Source of the DNA: Nautilus pompilius
Taxonomy: Eukaryota; Mollusca; Cephalopoda; Nautilida; Nautilidae
Direction of reading: 5' to 3'
Assembly (NCBI GenBank): GCA_018389105.1
Contig: JACATO010002134.1
Location: 1,735,065 to 1,799,064, forward strand
DNA: 64,000 nucleotides
Each line of letters opens with the position of its first letter. Position 1 is the stretch's first letter. The notes under the pieces were generated by a model that was not told the DNA's origin, made no database searches, and was given only the letters and a program-made list of their open reading frames with translations. This document shows, one piece after another, positions 1-11,700 of the stretch. The position numbers and the translations under genes are program-made.

Positions 1-3000
1 TTTTTTAATGTACCTTTGTAGAATTTTTACATCCAACAATTTTTTTTAAATATATAATATAATTACTGAGGAAATAGTATAAATTTTTGGATTGTGTAAT
101 TTATGCACAGATTGTGATTTACTACTTAAATGTGTATCAAGCAACTACATTCTCCTGTTCTCGAAAGCTAATTGGAGTTATTTAACTTTGCCAGGAAAGC
201 ACTTGAATATTTTTTCTGTACACAGCCTTTGTATCAGACCTGATTGTAACAAATCCTGTTTGATAGCTGGTATGGTAATCATGTTTAATCTCTATAAGAT
301 ATGGAATTGAATTACAAATAAAACTTTCAATAATTCCTCTGTTTGTTTTTACACCTGATTGGTGATGTGAATTAAATCAAACATCTGAATTCCCAGTTTT
401 GATTTTTAATATCTCTTTCCTAGGTTTAGATGCTTTGATTAAGTCAGAGGCCTTGTTTAGTTTTCATTTGTAACTTTTCATAGTACAGAACTCAGCTGCA
501 GTTGGTAATCTTTTGTGTTTGTGGCAGTTTGTGATAAATTGGCAAAAAAAAAGAGGGAGAATACTTAGTTTTGGTGTTGATTTGCTTTTGCTGATTAACA
601 GCAGTACATTGAAATCAATAAACCATTGATTGTATCAATTTCTTTCTGAGACAAAATACTACAAGGAGGGGACATGTCTGGCACTAAAAGTACATTTACA
701 TTGATAATAGTGGCATCACTATGTGGTGGGGGGGGATTGATTGTCCCTTCTCCTTGGATATTTGTAGTTAAAAAATTTTTTTAATTAGAAATAATTTACT
801 TGCCTCTACTGTCATTTTTTTCCTATTCTATCAACTTGGTTTCATTGAGAAAGTAAAATATCCAATCAGTGCTATAGTTATAATTAGAAATTATTACCAG
901 TGTATAATTTACTAATTTAAAGTGGAAATCTAGACTATAAAAGTTTCATCACAATGCTTGGACATATGCATATAGGTACCGTGACTGCTAAATAATGTAC
1001 TGAGGACCATATTTGTTGCACTGAAAATTTGTTGTTTGAATAAAACAACTTTAAAAAGTTGTTTAAAGAAGTTTCATGACACATTTTATGTAACTAGTAT
1101 TTGGAAAATTCCAAATGTTTTGTCACCGCCGCACCCTCCCTTGGAAAAATTTGTAGCTCTGCTACTGCCTGATAATTAGGTGCAAATTTTCAAGCTAAAA
1201 CATTCTCATATATCAGAGGTTATTTTCATTTTAACAAAATATACTAATTTCTTGTTTAATTTTCGAGGACAGCAATAACCAGAAGCTGCATATTTGTATG
1301 TTTGTCGTGTAAAAGTTCTAAAAAAAAGTTAGACAGCTGATACACGAGAGCACAGCAGATTATTGCTTGACTACATTATTTCAAAAGATGGTACTTCAGT
1401 AAACTAACTTCTACACAGCCCATTCAATATAATATTTAAAAATCGGCTTTTATATTTTTCCCTTTAATGAAAATTTAAACTGGATAATTGGTTGCTGTTG
1501 TGTTTTTTTTCCCCAAACTTTTCCTGTTGTTATAATGGAAATGAATCTTGCCTCTATTCTGACAATTTCAAATTACCCCCAAATATCACATGGTATGTTA
1601 ATATGTTTACCACTGGGATGTAGTTCCTAACCCACTACTTCCTGTTCTGGTCTGTGGAAACAAAAACTTTCATCTATTTGACTGAAATTTGGAGTTAAGT
1701 TAAAGTCATCAGTAAGGTCAGCTGGGTGCTAGAATTTGTTGTATGGTAGCATGGGATACAATTAGGGTCACTCATGAGGGAGCTAGGGGAGAAAGCAGGG
1801 TGGAAAGAGTTTCGACAAACTTTATTTTACAGTCTTTCAACAAAACAGAAACTTCAAAATCTGCATGGACATCAGCTATACCAGCAAAATTGTAGACTCT
1901 CCAATGAAGCATCCCACATTTTATGTATAAACTGATCTGTCATTGAATATACTAGGAAATGGGATCTAGCTGAAATAGCATGTATACAAGCATTTGGCTA
2001 TTAGAAAATATATACATGTAAAAAAGGGGGTTATTTTCAAATGTTCTGTCTCTGAAGACTTAATATTGAAATATCCTCATTTATGTTTGATGAATTATTT
2101 TAATTAGTGAACTCATTGTGGAATTCGGTGAATATGAAAGTTGTTATCTGGTGTATAGTACATTACAAGGATGTGAGAGGGTCCAGAAAGATTAGTGTTG
2201 ACTAAGTTAACTTTTATTACTGTTCTTGTTGCATTATTTGCCTGATGGGTTGCTATTATCTATAGATTTTACAGAAAAGCATCCCTTATTAGTGCAGCAT
2301 CTGAAAAGAACAGAACGATTATACATGAGTTCATAATTTTAATGTGTAGCATTCGTTTGTCATCCATTACCTTTAGAATTCATTGCAGGGAGGGCACAAA
2401 TGGCTATCGATTGTCTTGTCTGATGGACATCAGCTGTTAAATTGCTTAGCTCAGACATTCTAGGCCTTATCTGAATTGTTCCATTTAGACATCAAAGTGT
2501 TTCAGGTGGAATTACAAGGCAGGTGTGCTTTAATTAATTGTGTAAGTTGGAGGCCTAACATGCAGACTGTAAGCACTGTTCTTGATCTCTTAAGTGAATC
2601 TCCAAAGTTGCTTACTTCAAAGGGATCTAGGACGTGTATGTCCACATACAGACTTAACAGCCTCTAATTGGAACATCCAAGAACAGAGGGATGGATCATC
2701 TACTTACTAGAATGAAAATCAAGGTTATTTTACGTTTTATTTTGTGAATTTTAGTTCTGTCATTATTTTAAGGGATTGTATCAGTAACATTTTCCTTCAA
2801 CGGATTACTTCAGTCTTCATCCTGTTAGGATTTATACTGCAAAAAAAAAAAAAAGATGTCTGAACTCATCAAGATGGTGTAATAAAAGAGAGCTTGTTGA
2901 TTGATGTAAGAAAAAGAATAAAGTTGTTTATTTGTTTTAATTTTGCATCCACTGATTGTAAATAAAAAGTATACTATAATTGTTTAATTATAGATTAGAA

Positions 3001-3021
3001 ATAAAATCAAGTATGAACAAA
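1..3021. other. AT-rich sequence without recognisable gene
   Basis: No reading frame here resembles a known protein; the short open frames at 92-310 and 2476-2667 have no recognisable domain. The stretch holds poly-A/T runs and several AATAAA hexamers. The first ~340 bases could be the tail of a 3' untranslated region, but no upstream coding sequence is inside the window to support that. Confidence 0.5.
317..322 (+). promoter_or_regulatory. possible polyadenylation signal
   Basis: An AATAAA hexamer is followed about 18 bases later by a GT-rich tract (around 338-350), the usual arrangement of an animal cleavage/polyadenylation site. If real, bases 1 to ~340 would be the end of a plus-strand 3' UTR. 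AATAAA is frequent by chance in DNA this AT-rich, so support is weak. Confidence 0.2.
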
Positions 3022-3111
3022 TGTGTGTTTTCAGTATCTCAAGGTAGTGTAGACAGCTAACCAGCATCAGTGTTAGCTATCTACAGTAATTTGAGATACT
3101 GAAAACACACA
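3022..3111. repeat. 90-bp foldback (39-bp arms, 12-base loop)
   Basis: The left arm (3022-3060) is nearly the exact reverse complement of the right arm (3073-3111). By hand, 36 of 39 positions pair (one as G-T), with three internal mismatches; the loop is 3061-3072. The first 21 pairs are uninterrupted and include the motif CAGTATCTCA. One arm of the same family recurs at 58879-58915, so this is a dispersed repeat rather than an isolated palindrome. It is either a short foldback MITE or a repeat-derived hairpin of microRNA-precursor size. No clear TA target duplication flanks it. Confidence 0.85.
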
Positions 3112-6100
3112 TATACAACACATGATTATAGTTGTGACAAAAAAGTAACAACTTGGTTAAAGATATTACAATTAGTTCTGTAGGAAAACACCAAGCAATT
3201 ACTAATTCTTAAAATTGACTCTCTTTTTTTCTTTTTCCTCGAGAGATATAAGTATGTTGCCATTTACCTCTTGAGGATTTCATTATCTACATAAACAGCT
3301 AACATTGCAAACAATTCATTGTATTGTACCCACTTTTTTAGCACCAAAAGCAGAAAAATATTTATTTATAGGTAAATTCCAGGGTATTTTATAATATTTA
3401 TTATCACTAATTAGTCTACTGTTCACAGAATATCACAGCAGCAGTATTTTAAAGCAGAATGTTGTGGTCACTTTCAGCTGCATATGTTCAACAAAAAAAA
3501 AGAATAAATTTCAGTTCTAAAGTAAAATAATTATAATATATTAGGTAAATGCTTGGGATATACTTCCTTTTCTTTCATCATGTTTGTTTCCTTGAAAATT
3601 TGCATAGTTTATTGTTAAAAAGGACTTTCTTTTGTAACACACCTGTATTCTTTTCCTTTCTCTGAAGCTAAAATATTTTCCACCTCATTTTAATACAGTA
3701 TCACTTTTGTACAAGTATCTTATTTGTATTTTACAAGGGTGAACATTTTTATTTAGATTATATTATTCTCTAAGTATTGTTTAACTTTACCTTCATGTTT
3801 ATGCATGGTATTTTTTTTTCTCTAATTATTTTGTTTTCTATATTCTTTCTGAGTGTCTTGGAATACATTTATTCCACTACACAGCTTTATTTCAAATTTT
3901 CAGGTGAAATCCATGGTACCTTTCTCTACTATTTTTCTAACATTATTCCAACATCATGCTGCACTGAATCTGGTTTTCTTCTGCAGTGTTCGCAATATCA
4001 CAATCGGTAGCTTAGATATTTATTCTTTCCTTTATTTTTATACTTCCTTAAATTTAAAGAATTGCATTTTATATTTTAGTCAGAATCTAGACTTAAGTGG
4101 ATCATTCTTGGTTTCTATTAATTTGATAACTTTTTTCCCTGAAGTCTCTAATTTCGCTCTAAGCTCTGGCTGCTACGGATAAGACTGCTGGATTAAAAAA
4201 GTTTTTTTTCCGAAATCTTGTATCCAAGGCTGGAGATGCTGAGTGGTTGGATATAGAGTTAACAGTGTTCACTAATGGTTGTTGGTCAGTATAATTCAGT
4301 CAGTTGTCTGGAGTTTGTTCATTTTAACTTTCCAGAGTATAATTTACATTTAAATGCTGTATTTCTGCCATTTTTTCCAGAGATGATATTTGGACAACTG
4401 ATTACTTCACAGCTTAACAGAGATGAATAGCGGACCTGTGGAACTAAAGAAACTATTGCGGTTTATAGCTAAACCTCTCAATTCTCATCAGAATTATTCT
4501 GACACAACCTGAGGAATTTTTCTTAATTTTTTTTATTATTATTATTTTTTAACTACTCAACCTACATCTTGTTTTTCCTGTTGTTTAGTTTCAATTTTAA
4601 CTATCCTCACAATTTAGTTCAAATTTTCTATCTATGCTTGATTAAGCAACAGATTTAGTGACACAATATCTGGCTTTCAGAAATGTGTCACTTGTTTCAG
4701 CAGCTTTACTATGTGAAGACTTACTTTTTTCCATTATTCCCGCATCATTCGTGCATGTTCCTTTGACATATTACGGGAGTAACACCTTGCATTGACACTT
4801 AATTGGTATACTCACCATCAGCACCAGACAGACTTGAAGCATTAATTTTACCTTGGCCTCCACTTTTCTTTGTTACGTTCATTTTGCGCTTTTTATTTTC
4901 ATTTAAATGCTATGTAGTGCAGTGAGGCAGGCAGCAAGAGGACAGGAAATCATAATGGCTCACTGATTTGAAATTACTGTTTATTTTAAAGGCTTATTGG
5001 AGAACGTTATCAATTTCCTAGGTGATAAGTTTTTGTCAACATGTTTTTCTAAATAATAGACATATTCCAAGTGAAAAGAATCCTGCATCTTTTCTATAGG
5101 TTTGTATTTTAATAACAATCAGTTATCATTGTGCACCTGTAATGGCCTTACCATCAGAAACTGGTCCACCATGTATATGTTGAATATTTGGAATAGGTAG
5201 CAGATTTAAGTGGAAACAAAAAATGTTAGAGTCCACATTACATTTTAAAATTAGTTTTTAATGGACTGAGTGTTAGCAAGGTTAAAAGTTACAGTTTGCT
5301 GTACTCTTGGTTAATAAGTCTTGTATAAGAAGCGAGTAAAAAATATAAAGGATTTTCAACTTTTACTAGAGTATGGCTCCACAGATGCTCTGTCCCTCCC
5401 TCTCTCCTAGCTAATGTTGCTTGAGGTCATGTTGATCACTTTCCAGAAGCTTGCATCTGTTACCATCCCTATGTTTGCATTTCTTGTCTTGCATCCTTAT
5501 GGTTGACCACATGATTGCTTGCTTCTCCTGTTTTCTTCTTTGTGCTTCTGCCCCCAGATGGATAAACGTGACTGATTGGTCTTACTATAGCTCTCCAAGT
5601 TTGTGTGCCTTTCCACTGTGTCCAGGAATGTGTACAACCTCAGTCACCACCTCCAGTTTCTTCAAAGCTGTGATCCATTCCTGTTTTAAATTCCACTGAG
5701 TGAGTTTGTTGATGCCACAACAGTCCTTAACCAGTCTTACTAACTGTCCATCTCTAAATGGACATGATCAGCTCGATTCTGCAATAGACCATTCATACAT
5801 ACACACAGCACATCCTGCTACCTCACCAAACTTGATTATGTTTTACAATATTTTGTTCAGATCAGCAGTCCTACCTTTTGTTTTAAATGTCAAAACAGTT
5901 TTCTTTTGTTTGTTTTTTTTTTAATTTTGTAGGATGCAATGTTGATTTATGCAGTATCTTTTTAACGAGTTTTGATCTGGTATAATTTTAATATCTGCTT
6001 TATTTCAACCCATTTTAAGGTTGACTCTTTTTGGCTACCAGAAGTGTCACATGTTACGGTTGGTGCCATCTAAGAATATTATGCAACATAATTCTACTCT

Positions 6101-7900
6101 TAAAGAAATGATGTAGAAAATTTTCAGATTTTTAATACTTAAATCTGATGACAAACTTCATGTTGTTTTATTGTTTAAAGCAATTCTTCAGTGCCGAATT
6201 ACTTACAGTATATGCACTTTTGTTTTCTTTGAGGGATTATTTATAGTTATAAGTAAAAATATTGATAAACATTTCATGTGTAAACAGTAAGCATCTACAG
6301 AACACTGCGTATGCTCAGGTATTACATATTTCTCAAATATCTACCGATGCTTCTGGCTATGTATGCTTTCAACAGAATATTTATCTTCATGCGAGCATCC
6401 TTGCAGCTATGACAATAATTATGAGCTGGGGATGTTATTAAAATCATTCAAAGAACATTTCTCCACAATGTAATAAAGGATTAACTTGTTGTTTTTTTTG
6501 TTTTGGTTTAAGATAAATACTGATTTGTTTCCAGAAAGTGGTATTTCTCATTACACACACAAAAAAAAAAGAGGATAGACATGTTTTTTTTTTTCTTTTT
6601 TCTATTACTTAATAAGATATTACTCATTTTGAATATGCCAGTAGATTTGGAATTCTGGGATTAATTTACATATTTCCTAAAGGATCTTTTCCATCAGACA
6701 TTGCCTTGATATCTGTCTGCAGTCACCAAATTACTTTTGACACTTCCATCAATGTTAAACACAGCTGAAACCCTCTTATATAATTTGAGTCTTTGTTTGT
6801 AGCAGCATTTTATTGAGATGAATATACAATATAAACTTCATCTTATCTTGTCGTTCAAACCAAAGCATTTTATGGCTAAATTATAATTCACAGAACTGTC
6901 CAGCTTTGCTTTTTTTTTATGCATTAGAAATGTTGAGGATACAAAAACAAAAAAAAAAAAAAAGAGCTGCCCCTGTCATGGAAGTTGCTCAGTAATGAGG
7001 TGTGACATCAGTTCATTCAGCTCCAGCAGGCTGCAGTGTCTCAGTGGATTCTAGGTTGTTATTAAAACACCAAGCTAAGAGTACAGAAAATAAAAACGGA
7101 ACCCCAGAAAATTCTTTTTTGCAAAGTATGGTGCGTTGGTTATCATTTTGCTGACATACAGTATCAGCGGATACAGTGTTGATGCGCACATTCAAATTAT
7201 CCATTAAAAGGTAATTTCTGCCGTGGTGGTTTTTTTTCATAAGTAATTACTTTAGTTTACTCTAAGTGAGAGCCAGACATTCATACTTAATGATAGTCTG
7301 GCACCAGAACCTTTATACTTTTTGACATTCTGTGACTTGGCTAAACTCGCTCACAAAACAAGAGCTCCTTTTATTGGAAAACTAAGAACGTTTTAAAGTT
7401 ATACAGTAAGAGAATAAATGACATTCTATTCAGATGTGAAACTATCCCAAAATTAGATGCTTTCATATTTATTTTTTCATAAGTGGCAGGAGATGTAATA
7501 TTGCTTCTTAATAATATAGTTCAGCTGTGTATAAAAAAGGGTAGTAAAATGAACCTCTGATGATAATTTAGTTTGTCTACAGCACACATGCAGCAGTTCC
7601 AAATTCTTTAAAAACAATAAAACCTTTCTTTATTTTAATTTTTTTTAAAAAAAATTGTAATAATACATTTGATGGTAAAATAAACACCTTCTTGTTTCTA
7701 TTATTATTTATTTTTTTTTTTGTACCCAGGCTTTTCCCTTTAAGGGATTATATATACCAAAATTGTGAGTTGATAAGGGTATGTCTGTGTTTTAGGCAAA
7801 GCTGTTTAACTGTACAGTACCGTGCAAAATATTTCATCGCTCAGTAGCATCCCTTAACATCATTACTCGACAATAACATTGCTGATCGTGGCAAAGTTTT
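3112..7900. other. AT-rich sequence, no assignable gene
   Basis: No recognised coding region. Two subregions are compositionally distinct. Bases 5400-5900 are richer in G+C and lack long homopolymers; they contain open frames at 5451-5699 and 5700-5924 that I cannot assign, and may be an old repeat. Bases 6980-7560 are complex non-repetitive sequence with an unassigned minus-strand frame (7013-7240). Everything else is AT-rich with poly-T runs. Confidence 0.45.
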
Positions 7901-8095
7901 ACTATTATTGTCATGTGCCCTCCCAAATTTAAAGGCCAACAGTTCGTGGGTGCCCATAATCTTTTCACGCTGTTTGTGCAAATAAAACTCCTGAAAATCT
8001 CTACTAGGAATTTTTTATCTTTAGATGTGGGAGAAAACCGGAGTGCCTGGGTAGGAAAGCCACATGATTGGCTGGATTATTTACCATACTACACA
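7900..8095 (-). repeat. SINE fragment with conserved core
   Basis: Bases 8021-8051 contain the core TTAGATGTGGGAGAAAACCG, preceded by CTCTACTAGGAA. The same core, with drift, is found at 22549, 23030, 50858 and 62960, so it belongs to one interspersed family in this window. In other copies a tRNA-like head lies on the distal side, giving a minus-strand orientation. This copy lacks a readable head. The core resembles conserved central domains of mollusc SINEs as I recall them; that link is from memory. Confidence 0.6.
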
Positions 8096-8100
8096 GTGTA

Positions 8101-8977
8101 ATTACCTTTCACACACACACACACTCAAGAATAATCTGATGTGGTAAAAGAAATTTGAGTGAAATTTTTAATATTACTTACTGAATTTCCAGGCCAGTTG
8201 GTTGTTTCATTATGGAAATAATATCTGATAAACAAATAAATACATTTTTTTAAAGTATGTATAGACATCGAAAACTGAATCAAATCAATCAGACAAAGGG
8301 TAGGAGGAAGAAGATTAAAAAAAAAATAGAAGTAATAAATGCACAAATTTCAATATGGCTATGTGTTTAACAATATTTTTTTTTAAAACATGCAATGGGA
8401 CGAACAACCTTGAAGGTTACTTCATGAATGAAAATAGCAAGCTACCAAATTATGAAAGCTGTTCGTTGGAGATTGTGCAGACATAACAATAAGTGGTGGG
8501 GCTGGTAGCCTGGAGCAAGAACATAGCAATTCTTTACATTTCAATGAGGTTCGTAATGAGATCACGTATTTGCCATGTTTTAAACAAGAATTCCCATAAG
8601 AATGTGCTGACCTCAATTTTTAGCTACAAGAGTTAGAACCTGTCATCTGTTTCTTCATCACATCCTTCATCTATTTGCTTGTTAAGCTCACCACCTGGTA
8701 AAGTGCGTCATCTAAAGTATGCAATAATGTTACATCACCTCATTCTCATCATACAATTTTCTTTTCTCATTTATTACCACCTTAATTTTTTTGTGCTTTT
8801 CCACATTTAATATAAAATAACCAAAAGCGCACATTTTATATTTTCTGCCCCCAAAAGAATTCATGTTTTAAATTGTGATATTTAAAATAGGGATATCACT
8901 GAAAATACATTTAAATATTTGATTATTTTTTTTTTAGTATAATATAATGCATTTTAAAAATCAAATATATACACACA
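8101..8977. other. AT-rich spacer, nothing assigned
   Basis: Short (CA)n at 8111-8124, poly-A/T runs, and two small minus-strand frames (8125-8346, 8422-8616) with no recognisable domain. Confidence 0.5.
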
Positions 8978-9119
8978 CAATGAACCCTCTCTTAACTGAA
9001 ATAATTGGTGTGCACCCTTTTTGGTTAATGGATATTTTCAGTTAATAGAAACTAAAATTTTATTACCTAAGGTACATTTCCTTAAACTTTTCTTTGTATT
9101 TTAAGGAAAGGGTTCACTG
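8978..9119. mobile_element. Tigger/pogo-like MITE (142 bp)
   Basis: The left end reads CAATGAACCCTCTCTTAACT. The reverse complement of the right end reads CAGTGAACCCTTTCCTTAA. These are recognisable Tigger-type inverted termini, and internal sequence near 9040 repeats the TTAATGG/CAGTTAATAG pattern typical of such ends. The flanking dinucleotides are CA on both sides, not the expected TA, so either the boundary is one or two bases off or the duplication has mutated. There is no room for a transposase, so it is non-autonomous. Confidence 0.7.
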
Positions 9120-9151
9120 CATGGATAAATAATAAATAAATCAGATAAATA

Positions 9152-9386
9152 CAGTAAAATGTTGATTTAACGGATCCCCATTCAACAGACTTTGGAAGCA
9201 ACGGATGTTGTCTAGTTTCCTGACAAAAGTCCGCGTTGAACTGTGCAAAAATGTTTTTTTGCTTGGGCGCCTTTTGCGAATGTGTACGTAAACAAACAGC
9301 CTATGTAACCATCCAGATTTAACAGACTCCCAGCATTAGCAGACACCCCTTCCTCCCTATTCGTCCATTAAATCGAGGTTTTACTG
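9152..9386. mobile_element. Tigger/pogo-like MITE (235 bp)
   Basis: The left end, CAGTAAAATGTTGATTTAAC, matches the inverted right end, CAGTAAAACCTCGATTTAAT, through roughly 23 bases, and both are flanked by TA (9150-9151 and 9387-9388). This is the expected structure for the pogo/Tigger branch of Tc1/mariner. The interior is richer in CpG than the surroundings and has no coding capacity. It lies 32 bp from the MITE at 8978-9119. Confidence 0.8.
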
Positions 9387-9388
9387 TA

Positions 9389-10913
9389 ATTTCAAATTTG
9401 TGACTATCAAAAGCAAAACACTAGAAATATTAAAACGTAATATAATGCCTTAATAAATTCAAAAATATATACATTCATCCCACTACTACATGAAATCTCA
9501 ACAGTACTATGTTTATGTTCAGAATAAAGTATCTGAATTTCCTACATTATTTTTAATACAAATTATTAAATTATGGTATTATCTGCTCTTGGTGGTCACA
9601 TGACATACATCAGCCAGTGGGATTATGGCATCTCTTCACTCACTGTTGCATCTACATCACCTGAGACAGGTAAACACATCGCAAATTTCAAAATAACGGT
9701 TTTATTAGGTGAAGATTTTTTTGAGGATCAGATCAGGCAACGGTAAACTAGAGGGTGTTTTTTCCAGATTTCTGATCTGTCGGGCAAAATTCGATTTTTT
9801 AATTTTGGTCTTGGATAATTTAAGTTGCTAGAATTTTGGTAAATAGAGGGTCATTAAAAAAAAATTGTGCAGAAGAGTAAAAGAACCGGGTTTTATTATT
9901 TTGGGAGGATTTCTAAAGCATGAAGAAGGAATTTAATAAATTTCTGTTATGTTGCATTAAGATTTTTGTCACATATGTTAGCAATCTCCACGACTGACGT
10001 GATTTCATAAATGAAACAGTCATTTGAAACTCTAAGGTGTTTTATTAGTTTTCTACTTTTAAAAAAAGGTGGGGTTAGGGAGTCAGTCAGTCAAAGTCAG
10101 AAAGTGAGAATTAAAAAAAAATTATTTGAAACAAAACAAAACAAAATTCTTATAACTGCAGTTAACTCGACTTTCTAATTCTGGCAGCTGTTTAAAATCT
10201 GGAAGTTAATTTGTGGTCAAAAATACAAAATACGCGTACAGGTTGTAGTTTTTGATTAGGAAAATTAATAATGCGACTAAGTGGAGCTACTTATGTGACT
10301 ATTTATCTCGTTATTTCCTGATGTTGCTTTGTTTTAAATTCATAGAAGAATTGTTCTGCCTTATTTCATCAGTCTGCGTTAGATTTATCAATTGTTTACA
10401 AGGACACCCAACCACACACAGATTAGGTGATTTGTTCACAAGACGTTTTCCATCCTGATGATATAATAGCAATTGCATATGACAACCACTTTGAGTTTCT
10501 GGTGCTCAGATTAATTTGCACTATAATCCATTTATTTTGTAGAAAAAAATTTTTCAATTCAATTCAAGTTGCATACTTTTTGTGTGCAAACTTAAATTAA
10601 CACCTCACTTTTTTTTATGTTTTAAACCTGTTTTATTAATTAAACTTTGCTTCCATCTGTTTCCCTCAATGTCTTAAAAGCCTCACTCATCAGTGGCATG
10701 CATTCCTACGTGACCAGATTTCTACTGAAGTAACAGAATGTCAAACGTTTGTGCAGATTTATGGAGTGTGTGTAACTCAAATGCATTTCAGTAAAGCCAT
10801 TGAAAGTCATAACAGTACATTTGTTAATAAAACCTACATTTTGAAAATCTGCCACCTGAGAATTATTCTGCAAATGCTACCACTGAACCACTGATGTTTT
10901 TATCGTTCCACAG
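9389..10913. other. AT-rich spacer, nothing assigned
   Basis: No recognisable gene or repeat. One small plus-strand open frame (10252-10458) has no identifiable domain. Confidence 0.5.
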
Positions 10914-11000
10914 AGATTAGTGGAGGAGGTTGAATCAGAGTTAAGCTGTCTAGACCCAAAGGTCATAAGCAAGCTGAATGCCACGTTTCCATTTGGGTTT
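10914..11000 (+). CDS. candidate internal exon, 29 codons, unknown product
   Basis: Directly visible: a pyrimidine-rich acceptor ending TTCCACAG, then 87 bases (exactly 29 codons, phase 0 at both ends) open in one frame, then GTAAGG as a possible donor. The peptide is hydrophilic and acidic at the start (RLVEEVESELSCLDPKV) and ends with a KLNATFPFG motif. Its amino-acid composition looks far more protein-like than other short frames here, which are dominated by F, L, I, K and N. The frame stays open past the donor to 11114, but the composition becomes less protein-like after about 11030. I do not recognise the family, and no partner exon with matching phase is evident in the window. It may be a real exon of a gene with long introns, or chance. 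Confidence 0.3.
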
Positions 11001-11579
11001 GTAAGGTTTCAAGGATATTACACGAAAATGAATATGGTTTCTGCTAAGTATATTTTTGTTCCAGGATATTGCTACAAACCAAGTTGTTACTCATTAGAAA
11101 GGTTTTCCTTTTGACAGAAAAAGTCTTTGTTGAATCTATCTACAGATTGTTTACTTTTTGATCCATTTTTACTGCCTGTTTTGTTTTAGTGAAATTTATT
11201 GTCATCTTTATCTAAGCTACAAATGCCTGCTATTTTAAAAATTAACAGAAGAAAATAAATTGGTAGTAACTACCCATTGGGGGAGCTGGAGAGTTACAAA
11301 GATAAAAGATTCATAAACAGATGACCAAGCGAACATACAGTAACACTAAAGATCTTTTCAAATATTTTTTTTAAAAAATATAAACACAGGCAATCATATT
11401 GGAAGATTTATGCTTGAAAAGTTTTTTTTTCAGAAATTCTGTTTCGATGGTTAAAAAATATTCTTTAAAAATTATTTACTTACTTACTTTTTGGTTTTAT
11501 TATTATTTAGGGGGGTGGTTGTACTAGATCCATAATGGTAAACAGATTAAAATATTAAAATTTTTAAATTTCAAATCTA

Positions 11580-11700
11580 AGTATGGTTTCTTCTCACTCT
11601 TCACCAGCCAGCCATCCATCTGGGTCTCCTCTGAGTTATCCAGCTTCCTACCAAATCTGAAAAATAATGACTTTTAGTAGATATTTTCCAAGTTCATTTT
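11580..11700 (+). repeat. degraded SINE core, plus orientation
   Basis: The stretch CACCAGCCAGCCATCC, followed by GGGTCTCCT and then ATCTGAAAAATAATGACTTT, is the reverse-complement counterpart of the SINE core at 22520-22600 (there read on the plus strand as ...TTTTTAGATGTGGGAGGAAA...CAGCTGG). It is heavily diverged and no tRNA-like head is readable. This is one of only two copies in plus orientation. Confidence 0.45.
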
